The notes under the pieces were generated by a model. The model saw only the letters and a program-made list of their open reading frames with translations, ran no database searches and was not told the DNA's origin. Below are positions 1-8,970 of a stretch of 64,000 nt of DNA, piece by piece. The translations under genes were made by a program, and so were the position numbers. Each line of letters begins with the position of its first letter. Position 1 is the stretch's first letter. Source of the DNA: CAVTLG01 sp963802635 (GTDB lineage: Bacteria > Chloroflexota > Ktedonobacteria > Ktedonobacterales > Ktedonobacteraceae); assembly GCA_963802635.1 (NCBI GenBank), contig CAWDJJ010000001.1, forward strand, positions 2,666,001 through 2,730,000, written 5' to 3'.

Positions 1-10
1 GCCACATGAC

Positions 11-1447
11 CTACCAGAGCGTCAGTTGCTCTGCTTCCAGGCGAGGAACGGGAGTGGCTGCACCCACAGACGATGGTTCGGCCTGCGCCTCCTGGGCGAT
101 AAAATCCCATAGCGTTGGCCCTTGATCTGCCTGGAGTGGCTTCTTTTTCGCCACTATCGGCTGAGGCTGCTCCTCGGCTGAGGTCACTGCGGGGATATCT
201 TTGACTTCGACCTGGACTCGTGGTTTTTTCGCTGCTGGCCTGCTGCTGGCCTTGCGGCAACGCTGGCGCGCGAGCTGAATATGCGCCATATTGCCAAACA
301 CCAGTGCCTCCGTCGCCTCCACCGGCTTTTCCGGCTCCTGTGGTTTGGCACGCACCTGCTTCTGCACGGTGACGTCCTTCTGCGGTGGTGGAGCTGGTGC
401 TACAACCGATGGTGCGGGTGGCATCACCGGTCCCTGCGGCGTTACAGCCTCTGGTTGTACTCTGGCTGGTTCCACACGAGGAGAGCAGACAGCCTCTTCG
501 CTCGCTGCAGCAGGATGCACCGGGATCGGATCGACAGCCCTGACGATCTGTACCCGAGAGCGCGCAGATGGCACTCCCCAGACCGATGGCTGTGGCCCGG
601 TGAAAAACTTTGGGAGTTGCTCAGCTAGCGTATCGGTCGCACCGAGCCAGTTCCGACCGCAACGTAACGCTTCTTGCTCTTCGTTGGCGCGACGCTGGAA
701 TGCTTCTGTCAGCTCCTGCGTGTCGTCTACCGCCATGAGCGCCTCAGGATCGCGGTCCTCGTCTGTGAGGAATTCAGCTTCCACCACTTCCGTAAAGCGG
801 GCCAGCGTCGTTTGATCTGCGCCAGCCTCTTCAATGAGTGCCCCGCGAGCTGGTTCACCGGCAAAGGATGCCGCCGCACCACTTTGCCCTCCCAGCTTCC
901 GCATTTTCTGGTGTCCAGCGGTACCTGCATAGGCCATATAGTAGATCCTGACCTCTTCCCGCTTTCCCAACCGCCAGGCGCGTCGCGATGCCTGTTCGAG
1001 CATAAAGAGATTGAGAGCCATTTCGTACCAGATAATGGTATCCACCACACTTTGCAGATTGATGCCCTCATTGACGCGTGCATAGGGCACAATAGCGACG
1101 GTAATCGGTGGCTTGCCATCTCCCCCATGCATAGCATCGATGATCGCCTGCTGCCGATCTTCTGGCTTGATCTGGTTGGGTAAACACCAACTGTCAATGG
1201 CAGCTTGTTGTAACACCCACTGCAAGCGTTTCCCCATCGAACGCTCGTCATTCTGATCGATGTAGAGCATCAGACGACGTCCCTCCGCTCGTTCTTTCTG
1301 CACCACCTCGATGAGCCGCTTTTCCATCGGATAGAGGTAATCCCAGGCCAGTTGCGGCGTTTTGAGCAGACAGAACCTTCCCAGCTCATCTCCCCAGGTG
1401 GATCGCCGCGTTTGCCAGAGCTCGAAGGGTTTCTCACACGGCAACAC
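11..1447 (-). CDS. SF2 helicase, C-terminal fragment (helicase C lobe)
   Basis: This 478-aa frame holds the second RecA-like lobe of a superfamily 2 DNA helicase. Visible signs are a motif V-like stretch (NEGINLQS) followed by a motif VI-like QASRRAWRLGK with the spaced arginines expected to contact ATP, then a long Pro/Ala/Glu-rich tail that looks disordered. It starts at a GTG inside the preceding frame. Reading this frame upstream of the GTG gives sensible sequence (PRWFAVLPCEKPFEL), so the true gene almost certainly runs in from the frame at 1270-3189 through a single-base shift near 1460. Together with the frame at 3177-4079 it would make one protein of about 1,350 residues. It lies last in the minus-strand module, after the methyltransferase. 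The helicase assignment is sound; the exact subfamily and substrate are not known. Confidence 0.7.
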   Translation of the reverse strand: MLPCEKPFELWQTRRSTWGDELGRFCLLKTPQLAWDYLYPMEKRLIEVVQKERAEGRRLMLYIDQNDERSMGKRLQWVLQQAAIDSWCLPNQIKPEDRQQAIIDAMHGGDGKPPITVAIVPYARVNEGINLQSVVDTIIWYEMALNLFMLEQASRRAWRLGKREEVRIYYMAYAGTAGHQKMRKLGGQSGAAASFAGEPARGALIEEAGADQTTLARFTEVVEAEFLTDEDRDPEALMAVDDTQELTEAFQRRANEEQEALRCGRNWLGATDTLAEQLPKFFTGPQPSVWGVPSARSRVQIVRAVDPIPVHPAAASEEAVCSPRVEPARVQPEAVTPQGPVMPPAPSVVAPAPPPQKDVTVQKQVRAKPQEPEKPVEATEALVFGNMAHIQLARQRCRKASSRPAAKKPRVQVEVKDIPAVTSAEEQPQPIVAKKKPLQADQGPTLWDFIAQEAQAEPSSVGAATPVPRLEAEQLTLW

Positions 1448-3189
1448 GGCAAACCAGCGCGGGATTGTTCCTGGGCCATACGGGCCGTCTGGTTCTGTTG
1501 GCGTGCAGACGCACTGAGCGATTTGACGATCCCGAGATAGGCTCCAAGCAAATCGTGCTCACTCACCCATGCAAGAAGCTGTTCCCGCTTCGCCTGCGCT
1601 TGCTCCAGAGCGCGACGGGCCTCTTGCTCCTTCTGGCTCCATTCCACGAGGATCTCCCGATCCGCAAGCCCATCGCGAACGGCTTCGAAGAGCTGTTGCT
1701 TTTCCTGGTTCAGTTCAGCTAATCTTTGCCGTGGTACTTGTACGATGTGCTCGGCTTCATCAATCTTCGCTTTCACCTCTGGATCATACATGGAGACCAC
1801 TTCCGGGATTTCGATCTTCTTTGGCATAAATGCGCCAACATCTAAGACCGTCAGAAAGGCCAGCAATTCGAGCAGGTACGGAATCAACTTGGCGGAAAGA
1901 CCTGGAGCTGGCACCGTGGAAACCTGCACATCTGCTTTCCCACTGCCTTTGCGCGCCTCGGATTCGTACTCTTTGATCCACAGTTGAATCACCCCATAGC
2001 GACGTTGAGCCTCTGATGCCTGCCGCCACGACAGCCCCAGGTTTTTCCAGAAACGGGGATGAAAGCGATACCAGTAGAAGAAGAAACTGACAATATCTCC
2101 CCCAAAGTGCGTCCCACTGGTTAACATATACCCCTGGCTCACCCGCATCACCCGATGCATCGCGCGAGCAATATCCGACATCTGCGCGCGACCATTATGA
2201 CTCTCATCGATGATGGAAAGGGCTACACACCCCTCAAAAAAGCGCAGGAGATATTCGTACACGCCAAAACTATCTGGTGGGGGAGCTATCAGATCATACG
2301 CGTGAGCGTGTCCGGGCCGTGAAGGATTCATCGCATCGGGAACCTGAATAGGGGCCGCAGCATCCTGCATCGGAGTGATGCGGCATAACGTCTGCGTTGC
2401 GACCGCCATCCCTCCCTTTTTTGGTCGTACGAGCGTTGGTCGCGAGGAACACAGGGAAGCCAGAGAGCGCTTCTGCACGGCGGCTTGCCGCTTCAGATGC
2501 TTAATCGCCGACACCCATTCCCGGTAGGACGGGGCAGGAAATTTCTTCCTGGTCGTCTCCGCCCAGGTCTCTGTCCAAAGTGCCGCGCGTACGGGCTTCT
2601 GGCGTCGCTGCTTGCGCTCCTGGTTCTGGAGATGACCACAGTGGCACCAGCGGGGCTTTTTCTCGAACCAGGTCCGACTCGCAACCTCCACCTTGAGGGT
2701 CTCGTTCTCTCCCTCATCGTCCAGGTTGGGCAACGCTGGTCCAGCTTCTGCGTCTTGCGGAGCTTCCTCCTTCTGACCGGGAAGAGCAGCGACGATGCCA
2801 AAACAGGTGGGGCAACGGAAACGGGTCGTGGTCACAGTCCTGGTCAGGATTTCGCCACGTTCCCGGTCACGATAGCCGACCACGTGCTCATTTTCATCCT
2901 CAATCGGCTCCAGATTGGGAAGCAGGTCGTCTGGGGGATCGAGAACGGGGACCTGTTGCTGCTGACGGCGTTCCAGGACTGCTGGCTGCCAGGTGCGATG
3001 ACCACGCGGTTGTGATTGCGAATGGGAGCAGATGGCAATCACCGCTGGCGCAGCACTCTGGGCACACCGTTGGAAGAAGCGCGCAATATCATCGTAGCAC
3101 TGCACCAGCATCGTCTCCGCCTGGGGCCAGGCTGCACGGATCTCTTTTTCATACTCCTTGGTCACTTTTTTGGGGGTCATGACGAGCAC
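1270..3189 (-). CDS. SF2 helicase, middle fragment (DEAH-like motif II)
   Basis: This is the central part of the same helicase. It opens with LVMTPKKV, typical of motif Ia just after the Walker A lobe. Two cysteine pairs follow (CPTC, and CHC near WCHCGH) that may bind zinc. The Walker B/DExH-type motif is SIIDESHNG, and a TSGT motif III lies after it (MLTSGTHFGG). The last 60 or so residues are out-of-frame nonsense, because the reading moves to the 11-1447 frame near position 1460. The frame starts with a GTG at 3189 inside the end of the 3177-4079 frame. Upstream codons in this frame (SALPVLVMTP) are also plausible protein, which points to another single-base shift near 3195. A long charged linker with predicted coiled coil lies between the two helicase lobes. 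Probably one broken gene rather than three separate ones. Confidence 0.65.
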   Translation of the reverse strand: MLVMTPKKVTKEYEKEIRAAWPQAETMLVQCYDDIARFFQRCAQSAAPAVIAICSHSQSQPRGHRTWQPAVLERRQQQQVPVLDPPDDLLPNLEPIEDENEHVVGYRDRERGEILTRTVTTTRFRCPTCFGIVAALPGQKEEAPQDAEAGPALPNLDDEGENETLKVEVASRTWFEKKPRWCHCGHLQNQERKQRRQKPVRAALWTETWAETTRKKFPAPSYREWVSAIKHLKRQAAVQKRSLASLCSSRPTLVRPKKGGMAVATQTLCRITPMQDAAAPIQVPDAMNPSRPGHAHAYDLIAPPPDSFGVYEYLLRFFEGCVALSIIDESHNGRAQMSDIARAMHRVMRVSQGYMLTSGTHFGGDIVSFFFYWYRFHPRFWKNLGLSWRQASEAQRRYGVIQLWIKEYESEARKGSGKADVQVSTVPAPGLSAKLIPYLLELLAFLTVLDVGAFMPKKIEIPEVVSMYDPEVKAKIDEAEHIVQVPRQRLAELNQEKQQLFEAVRDGLADREILVEWSQKEQEARRALEQAQAKREQLLAWVSEHDLLGAYLGIVKSLSASARQQNQTARMAQEQSRAGLPCCRVRNPSSSGKRGDPPGEMSWEGSVCSKRRNWPGITSIRWKSGSSRWCRKNERRDVV

Positions 3190-4079
3190 CGGTAAGGCTG
3201 AAGAGGTCCGGTTTCTTCCGGCAAGAGAAGCTGACCGGTCGTGCGGTGCCGATAGGCGACAATCTTCCTGGTCGTTGGATCTTCACGGATCTGTGCCACC
3301 CCCTGCTGATTACGGAGGCGTTGCCCCATGACTGGCTCCAGGTTGAGTAGCGCCAGCGTACGGGGATGTTTGAGCCAGCTTCGGCGCAATGGTTGCATCC
3401 AGGTAGGCTGTTTCTCGCCGGGATAGTCGTTGCGATGCTGCCAGAGGTACGCTTGTCTGGCAGCCGTGGCGACAGCTATGCGTGTCTTTCCCGTCCCCGG
3501 TTCTCCCTGGATGGCAACCAGACCATGTTCGTCCAGGCTGCGACCCATTGCACAGACCCGGTGCATTTGCGCCGGAGCCAGTCCCGGAAAGGGTGCTTGC
3601 GGCAGTTGTTTATCCAGCCCAAACTGCGCAAGCACGCGCAACTCCCAGTCACGAGGATCAAGGCGATACAGTGGGGGACGCTTCTGCTGCGCGTAGGTCG
3701 CCAGGACTGAGATCCAGGGCGACAGAAAATCAAAGACCGCATTGCCTTCATAGTACGTCGTGTGCCCTCTTTCCAGATCCAGCACGCCCAGGACCGGATA
3801 ATCCTGCATCTGCTTGGCAGAGGCACTGATGACCCCTTTATCACGCAGATGCTGTTTGGTGTCCGCGTCAATCGTCATTTTGGACCATTCTGATCCGACA
3901 AAAGCCGAGAGCAAGTAGGAGCGTCCCCCCAGGTCAATGACTTCCCCTCCCAGCATGCCCGTCATAATTTCGGCAGCCACATGCGCCACCCCAGTATAGG
4001 GCATGACTGGACGCTCCGAAGCGGCTTCATCCTGCCAGGTGGTGGCAGACTGCCCACTCGCTGGAAAGATCGGCTCCAC
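3177..4079 (-). CDS. SF2 helicase, N-terminal fragment (Walker A)
   Basis: This 300-aa frame carries the Walker A loop GEPGTGKT at residues 192-199, preceded by a Q-motif-like region and about 180 residues of N-terminal domain without a recognised family. After the P-loop comes the start of the first RecA lobe, and the frame ends just where motif Ia would be expected. Motif Ia is found in the next frame (LVMTPKKV at 3189), so this is the first of three pieces of one helicase. Its start overlaps the end of the methyltransferase frame by about 50 bases. The order methyltransferase then helicase matches other plasmid and ICE modules in which a DUF6094-type methyltransferase sits next to a large helicase. 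Role in DNA unwinding during element transfer or replication is inferred. Confidence 0.65.
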   Translation of the reverse strand: MEPIFPASGQSATTWQDEAASERPVMPYTGVAHVAAEIMTGMLGGEVIDLGGRSYLLSAFVGSEWSKMTIDADTKQHLRDKGVISASAKQMQDYPVLGVLDLERGHTTYYEGNAVFDFLSPWISVLATYAQQKRPPLYRLDPRDWELRVLAQFGLDKQLPQAPFPGLAPAQMHRVCAMGRSLDEHGLVAIQGEPGTGKTRIAVATAARQAYLWQHRNDYPGEKQPTWMQPLRRSWLKHPRTLALLNLEPVMGQRLRNQQGVAQIREDPTTRKIVAYRHRTTGQLLLPEETGPLQPYRCSS

Positions 4080-4933
4080 TGCCCGGCTCTCCGCTGTCCG
4101 CGTTGCCCAGGAGCGCCTCTATGAGCATCGTATCTGAGGCATCCTGCAGTTCATAGACGGGTCCCTGTGATACAGCGGGAATCAGGTAGGGATCAGCCAA
4201 TGGCTCGGTTGGGAGCGTCGGTGGAGCAACCTGTCCCACCCAGCCCTCATTGCCATCGGCACCTTTGCGCCAACGGTACGCCAGCAGCGCTTTGATCTGC
4301 GCCTCATCCAGATCACGAGGCTCCGCACGTTTGCGTCCAACCACGACCACCTGGGTATATTTCTCAAAGGGACCCTCTTCCTCTCCGTCCTCCCGTGAAG
4401 GGAATTTCCAGAGACGAATCGCATCAAACCAACGGGTCCAGAAGGCAACCATTTTCCGATCCCAGGCTCCTCTGGCGGGAAGAATGGCGACGAGCATGCC
4501 ATTGTCGACCAGAGCGTTCGTCGCTTTGGTCACAAAGGTATACTCGGCCCGTTTGTTTCCACTGACAAAAAAGTAGGGAGGGTTCATGACAATCAAGCTC
4601 AGACCATGGGTGGGAAGGCGCGTCCCTTCAAAGGCAGTGGGCAGGATCGTCGGAGCCAGGGCCGAAAGGCGAGAGCGGGCCGTGAACGCTCGCTCCGCGC
4701 TGATCTCGATCCCGGCGCAATGCAAAAAGCGACGGTGCTCCAGGTCGAGCAGCGGCAGCAACAAATCCCCCTCGCCTGCCGCAGGGTTCGAGCACGGCAA
4801 TGAGCGCTCGCGTCTGCTCACAGATCGCCAGGGAAGCAAAAGAAAGGATGTTCGTATAGATCTGCCCAGCTAAATGAGGAGGGGTACGGACAAAGGATGA
4901 TCTGGAAAGATTTTCCAGGGTACCAAATGCCAT
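4027..4933 (-). pseudogene. DUF6094-like N6-adenine methyltransferase, frameshifted
   Basis: The gene begins at ATG 4933 behind a good ribosome site (AAGGAGT, 6 bases away) with MAFGTLENLSRSSFVRTPPH, the usual opening of DUF6094-type methyltransferases. The SAM-binding motif I should read EPCAGEGD. Here EPC is in the first frame and AGEGD in the next, separated by one extra G at about 4787. The second frame (4027-4839) then carries the catalytic NPPY motif (LIVMNPPYF) and a C-terminal target region. The repaired protein would be about 300 residues, normal for the family. Its predicted activity is SAM-dependent adenine methylation of DNA. It is followed, with overlap, by the helicase fragments. 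The family assignment is strong; whether the frameshift is real is open. Confidence 0.7.
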
Positions 4934-4960
4934 AGGATGACTCCTTGTTGCAAAAACAAG

Positions 4961-4994
4961 AAAACCCCACCGGCTATATAGTAACCGGTGGGGT
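4961..4994 (-). terminator. Rho-independent terminator after the 5013-5753 gene
   Basis: A 9-bp perfect stem (CCCCACCGG / CCGGTGGGG, 4965-4973 and 4985-4993) is followed on the minus strand by a T-rich tract (TTTTCTTGTTTTT). It lies between the stop of the upstream gene and the methyltransferase start. Confidence 0.8.
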
Positions 4995-5012
4995 GAGATT
5001 TGTGAAAGGGCA

Positions 5013-5753
5013 TTACCAGGGAAGCCAACCCTCGCGGATGCCCTGGGCAACCAGCAGATTCCACTGGTGCACATCGGTTGAAAGCTTCCACATACGGACG
5101 CCGAGGGCCGGGAGTGGGACAATCAACTGCCGAACCAGCCCTCGTTGCCACAGTTCGCTTGCCCAGATGAGCGGGCGTTCAGGATGGGCATCATCGTGAT
5201 AGAGCAGCACCACCCGCATAGCACGCACCTGTCCCAGCACGCTCAGCGCATTCGGCGTCTCTTCCTTGAGATTCCCCAGCACGTATCTGGTCGTAATCTG
5301 AGGCATGCGTATCTGCTCCTGCCGTGGATGCTTGCCCATATGAGGCGTGTTGATCAACCCTTCAGCGATATGAGCTCCAAATGGCAGCGCAATGGCATGA
5401 ACCATCTTGAAGCCAGGAAGCTGCGTGACAAATTGTTTGTAATGGTCGTCGAGCCGTTGAAAGAACTGCTGCTCACCATCCCAGGCAATGCCTTCTGCCG
5501 GACGGAAGATGACGTCTTTCTTTTTCCAAACCTGCGCCATGACCGCGCTGACACTGGTATCGCGTCCGACCAGGCTCATCAGCGCAACGTGACCTTCATC
5601 AAAGGCAATCGCAGCGACATTGACCACTTGACCATCCTGTTCGACGGTTCCGACAAAGCCATCGGGATTGATGGGTCGAACGGGCACCGTGCCAGTGAGT
5701 AACGGAGGGGTCAGTGTCAGATGGCGATGCGAGATGCTCGTTGGAGAAAGCAT
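5013..5753 (-). CDS. Hypothetical protein of the DNA-processing module
   Basis: This 246-aa protein was not recognised. The start at ATG 5753 (MLSPTS) is chosen because AAAGGA sits 8 bases upstream; the longer reading has no such site. The protein appears soluble and compact, with no signal peptide or membrane segment. It has a conserved-looking core (NVAAIAFDEGHVALMSLVGRD) and a C-terminal stretch (MRVVLLYHDDAHPERPL) that resembles a Rossmann-like or nuclease-like beta strand followed by acidic residues, but no catalytic motif can be assigned. It lies 32 bases downstream of the Rad52-like gene and ends at a strong terminator, so it is probably the last gene of the primase-RadC-Rad52 transcription unit. 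A role in element maintenance is only inferred from position. Confidence 0.6.
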   Translation of the reverse strand: MLSPTSISHRHLTLTPPLLTGTVPVRPINPDGFVGTVEQDGQVVNVAAIAFDEGHVALMSLVGRDTSVSAVMAQVWKKKDVIFRPAEGIAWDGEQQFFQRLDDHYKQFVTQLPGFKMVHAIALPFGAHIAEGLINTPHMGKHPRQEQIRMPQITTRYVLGNLKEETPNALSVLGQVRAMRVVLLYHDDAHPERPLIWASELWQRGLVRQLIVPLPALGVRMWKLSTDVHQWNLLVAQGIREGWLPW

Positions 5754-5785
5754 GAGAGATTCCTTTCTTTGCAAAGACAAATGAA

Positions 5786-6616
5786 TCACGGAGTCGTCTG
5801 AAGTGATGGAGCAGACACAGAAACCTGTTTCTGCAGCTGCTGGGTGAGTCGCTGACGCTGCTCACTTGAAAGGTGCGTGAGATCCTGGACCTGGTAGTAT
5901 GTGCAAATTCCTGCAATGCGCTGGGAATCGCGTTTGACACAGCGGCAGACCCAATCCAGAAAGGTATCATGCGGGTAAGTCGTTGGGTGCACCATGTTCT
6001 GGACCTTCGTGCTCATCCTCTCGGAGGACGATGTCACAGGCTCAGAGAGCACAGACTGCACCGATCCTGAAACAGGCGATGTTGCAGCTCGTGGAAAGGT
6101 CTTTGGCAGTAGCCCCCGCTCCAGGTACAATTTTTCGACCCAGGCAACCCGCTCCGCCGTGGAAATGGCAATCTGCCGCGTCACCTGATCGTACGGGAGC
6201 CTGAGGTGGGGCAGATCATAAAGATACCTCCCAAGGAGAAATTTGGCACAGGCTCGCCGAAATGCCTGTGAGTACGCCTCTGTCGCCGTGTTTTCTTCCT
6301 CACGGGTCGTACCATTTTTGCCGGTTCTGGCGAAAAATTCCTCACCATAATCGGTGTGCGCAATACCGAGAATCACCACCGTGGCTGGAATGATGAGTTT
6401 ATTGCCCTGCGCGTAGGGTGGCGCATAGGGCGAACTCCACTCACCGAAGACCAGTTCATTGAGCCGATCCTCATACACGCGTTTGTTCGCGTAAGGGAAG
6501 GCCCGGCACGTGCATTGCCCTTTTTCTTGCTTGATGTCCTTCGGGAGAAATTGAATCATCTCCGGGGAAAAGGCCTGCTGAAGGGCTTCTTTGAGCGATG
6601 CGAAGGTTGGCGTCAT
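5786..6616 (-). CDS. Rad52-like single-strand annealing protein
   Basis: The 276-aa protein has the signature of the Rad52/Rad22-type annealing fold: an N-terminal helix, then KRVYEDRLNELVFGEW, a beta-strand series (LIIPATVVILGI), and the helical block TEAYSQAFRRACAKFLLGRYLY, the most conserved part of the family. Such proteins anneal complementary single strands and support recombination of phages and plasmids. The C-terminal 100 residues are low in conservation and probably bind partners. The start at ATG 6616 overlaps the stop of radC (ATGA) and has AGGAGAA upstream; the longer reading to 6790 lies inside radC and is not used. Position between RadC and a hypothetical gene fits a recombination module of a mobile element. 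Family assignment is by motif only. Confidence 0.75.
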   Translation of the reverse strand: MTPTFASLKEALQQAFSPEMIQFLPKDIKQEKGQCTCRAFPYANKRVYEDRLNELVFGEWSSPYAPPYAQGNKLIIPATVVILGIAHTDYGEEFFARTGKNGTTREEENTATEAYSQAFRRACAKFLLGRYLYDLPHLRLPYDQVTRQIAISTAERVAWVEKLYLERGLLPKTFPRAATSPVSGSVQSVLSEPVTSSSERMSTKVQNMVHPTTYPHDTFLDWVCRCVKRDSQRIAGICTYYQVQDLTHLSSEQRQRLTQQLQKQVSVSAPSLQTTP

Positions 6617-7287
6617 GGTTGTTCTCCTGGAAGATACTGGTGCTCTTTCAAACTCACCCAGGAGGGGTTTCCAATAATCAGGTGATCCAGGACCTCGATA
6701 TCCAGGAAGCGTCCAGCTTGCGCAAGCTGCTTCGTCAATGCGATATCTTCCAACGAGGGAGAGGCATCCCCAGAAGGGTGATTGTGACACACAATGATAC
6801 GAGGTGCCTTGCGAATAACTGCGGGACGCACGATTTCGGCTGTTCGCGTGAAGATGCCGTTGACCGTCCCTTGATAGAGACAGAGGTTGGCAATCACCTG
6901 ATTTCCTGCATCCAGGATGAGGACACGAAATTCCTCATGATCCAGGTACATCATCTGCATACGAACCAGTGCCACAGCATCATTGACGCTTCTGATCCGA
7001 TAGTTCTTTGCGGGCGGTTGTGTGAGACGCTTCGCGAATTCCAGGACGGCCTGCATCTGCGCTGCCTTCGCTTCGCTCAAACCATGTTCCAGGCAGAGTT
7101 CTCCAACCTCTGTGCACATGATCCGTTGCACATCTCCGCATTGCGCAAAGAGCTTCTGGACCTGTCTGAGCATGGTCACGCGAGCCGTTGGGTCATCAGC
7201 ACAGAGAATCAGTGCAAGAAGTTCTTCATTTGACAGCGCGTACATACCATACATTTGTACTTTTTCCCGTACAACGCTCATTCTCAT
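6613..7287 (-). CDS. radC: RadC family JAB1/MPN-domain protein
   Basis: The 224-aa protein has a short N-terminal helix-hairpin-helix-like region (LSNEELLALIL) and a C-terminal JAB1/MPN metal site. The expected ligands are visible: a glutamate in LDHEEFRVL, the HxH in IVCHNHPSGD, and the following SxxD (PSLED). RadC proteins are common on plasmids and ICEs and are thought to act on DNA or on ubiquitin-like bonds; their exact role remains unsettled. The ATG overlaps the stop of the upstream hypothetical gene (ATGA), and its own stop overlaps the start of the Rad52-like gene, so the three are translationally coupled. The length is normal for the family. Confidence 0.9.
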   Translation of the reverse strand: MRMSVVREKVQMYGMYALSNEELLALILCADDPTARVTMLRQVQKLFAQCGDVQRIMCTEVGELCLEHGLSEAKAAQMQAVLEFAKRLTQPPAKNYRIRSVNDAVALVRMQMMYLDHEEFRVLILDAGNQVIANLCLYQGTVNGIFTRTAEIVRPAVIRKAPRIIVCHNHPSGDASPSLEDIALTKQLAQAGRFLDIEVLDHLIIGNPSWVSLKEHQYLPGEQP

Positions 7288-7787
7288 CGCTGCTCCTCCT
7301 CACCGACCAGTACCCAGGAACCACTCTGATACTGGAGACGCGGTTCCTCGCAGCGAGCTGACCAGACCCAGGCATCTGGCAAGCGAAAACGGGCTGGAGC
7401 GACCACCGTGCTGACGCGTACACTCCTGGAAAGTAGTTCGATGACGCAGGCTTGCAATTGCTGCTGGAGCAGGTGAGCTTGTTGGATAACCTGCTCCACT
7501 GGGAGTTGTTGGGTGGGAAGCGTGAACGTGAACCCACTGGGACGCTGGACAACTTCTGCGGCTGGTACGGTCGCGTAGTAAACTGGACTCAGCGTACGGC
7601 TACGCGCCGTGATATGAATGGCCCATTGATGGATCGTTAGTGATCCATGTTGGAATGTACGGGTCAGTGGCATCACAAGGACCGGATGCTGAAGGACAGC
7701 GTCCAGCAGGATCTTCAGTGTTCCACATTCGACCGCTTGACCCGCATGCTTGACTTCAAGGTGTTGTGACGGTAGAGTGTCTCCCAT
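7284..7787 (-). CDS. Hypothetical protein coupled to radC
   Basis: This 167-aa protein was not recognised. It has no membrane segment or signal peptide. The middle (PVEQVIQQAHLLQQQLQACVIELL) is an amphipathic helix. The second half is beta-rich, ending with a very acidic VGEEEQR. The stop TGA overlaps the radC ATG, showing that it belongs to the same operon, and the start follows an AAAGG site about 11 bases upstream. A terminator-like hairpin lies immediately upstream (7806-7850), so it is likely the first gene of the radC-rad52 unit. No function can be proposed from the sequence alone. Confidence 0.6.
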   Translation of the reverse strand: MGDTLPSQHLEVKHAGQAVECGTLKILLDAVLQHPVLVMPLTRTFQHGSLTIHQWAIHITARSRTLSPVYYATVPAAEVVQRPSGFTFTLPTQQLPVEQVIQQAHLLQQQLQACVIELLSRSVRVSTVVAPARFRLPDAWVWSARCEEPRLQYQSGSWVLVGEEEQR

Positions 7788-7805
7788 AAGAGGTGTTTAC
7801 CTTTC

Positions 7806-7850
7806 AAAGAACTTCGCCTATGCGTTGCAAACAGGAAGGCGAAGTTCTTT
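7806..7850. terminator. Strong inverted repeat, probable terminator
   Basis: A 13-bp perfect stem (7806-7818 and 7838-7850, AAAGAACTTCGCC / GGCGAAGTTCTTT) separates the Toprim paralogue from the next minus-strand gene. The plus-strand reading has a six-T run, and the minus-strand reading ends in a shorter one, so it may act in both directions. Confidence 0.65.
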
Positions 7851-7894
7851 TTTGTAGCGTAACAATAGTTGTGTTAAGAACATGAGCAGTGATG

Positions 7895-8680
7895 TTAGAG
7901 ATCATGGGCGAGTAATGCATGGTACGCGTAGAGCGCTTCGAGTCCCTGACTTGCGTGCTGCCGCCAGCGTTCGTTCCAGGCTTTGCCACGACCATCTGCA
8001 GGTGGCTGGCATGTTCCTACCGTCATGCGTTTCCAGGCACGTTGTTGCTCGATTCGCCTGATTGCTTCCCCATGATCTCCGCCCACAGCCAAAAGGAGAG
8101 CAGGTGCATGAGAAAGCCATTCCGGCTGCAAGGCTGTTCCCACCAGGGCAATGACTTCTGTCGACTGAAAACCGCTATCGGCCAGGACCGCCAGCCGGTC
8201 AAAGGCTCCCTGTACGACCACCACTGGATCAGCTACTGGAAGGTGTTGGGGTTCCCAGAACCATCCGGCGGGATGGGTTTGAATCCAGGGGTCGCGTCCC
8301 TGCTGCTCAAGCCAGCAGGTATGTGCTGTCTCATCCTGACAACACTGCCATTGCCAGAGGAGTTGACCTGCAAACCCCTTGATCAGGGAGCGTTGTGGCT
8401 GATCATACGCGAAAAGGGGAATGATGAGACGGTCCTCCCAACGCTGCAACCGTCGGTTTCCCTGGCTGACCCCAATTTCCACATACCCAACACCGGCATC
8501 TCTGGCGATAGCGAGAGGAATATGCCGGGCTTCCAGGTACGCTTGCGCGTTCCATGCGGCTTCCCGCTCAAGCCGCAATGCGCCTTGCGCCTGGAGATCA
8601 GAGAGAGCCAGGCATTCTTCAACTTGCCACACTTCAGCCGATGCTGTTTTTGATCGAAATTGCCATGGAGCTGCGATCAT
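7895..8680 (-). CDS. Toprim-domain primase paralogue with degenerate catalytic site
   Basis: The 261-aa protein aligns by eye over its whole length with the C-terminal two thirds of the neighbouring primase at 8971-10062: both have AQAYL, the AGVGY block, the Q.W....W.QTHPAGWF segment and GAFDRLAVL. It lacks the CHC2 zinc finger. In the Toprim domain the catalytic glutamate of VEG is glutamine (VVVQGAFDRL), and the DxD pair is replaced (LLAVGGDHG). It is therefore probably catalytically inactive and may serve as a structural or regulatory partner. The start at ATG 8680 has the strong site AGGAGGAGG upstream. The gene ends before the 7806-7850 hairpin. The homology is clear; the loss of activity is an inference from missing residues. 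Confidence 0.75.
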   Translation of the reverse strand: MIAAPWQFRSKTASAEVWQVEECLALSDLQAQGALRLEREAAWNAQAYLEARHIPLAIARDAGVGYVEIGVSQGNRRLQRWEDRLIIPLFAYDQPQRSLIKGFAGQLLWQWQCCQDETAHTCWLEQQGRDPWIQTHPAGWFWEPQHLPVADPVVVVQGAFDRLAVLADSGFQSTEVIALVGTALQPEWLSHAPALLLAVGGDHGEAIRRIEQQRAWKRMTVGTCQPPADGRGKAWNERWRQHASQGLEALYAYHALLAHDL

Positions 8681-8854
8681 AAAAAACCTCCTCCTAAGGT
8701 CATTGCGATGATGAAAAATCAAAGGGAACATTTTAAGCAGTGAGAGGGGAAAGCTGTTTCCTATGCGTGTGAAGCCTTCCCTGGCCTAAAAGTGAAAGAA
8801 ACGTGTAGCGTTGTTGAGACGTTGTCGTCATTGTCTGATCTCCTGTTTTTGGTA

Positions 8855-8879
8855 GAAAAATGACTCCTTTTCAGGAGTA
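8855..8879 (-). terminator. Terminator after the CHC2-Toprim primase
   Basis: A short stem (ACTCCT 8863-8868 / AGGAGT 8873-8878) is followed on the minus strand by TTTTT. It sits about 90 bases after the primase stop and upstream of the Toprim paralogue. Confidence 0.6.
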
Positions 8880-8970
8880 TGGGAAGATAACATATGAGAG
8901 GAAAAGATGCTTCTCTGTATTGCTTGCAGCATGGCGAGGCGGGCCTCTGGCCTGATACCTTCCTTGCATA

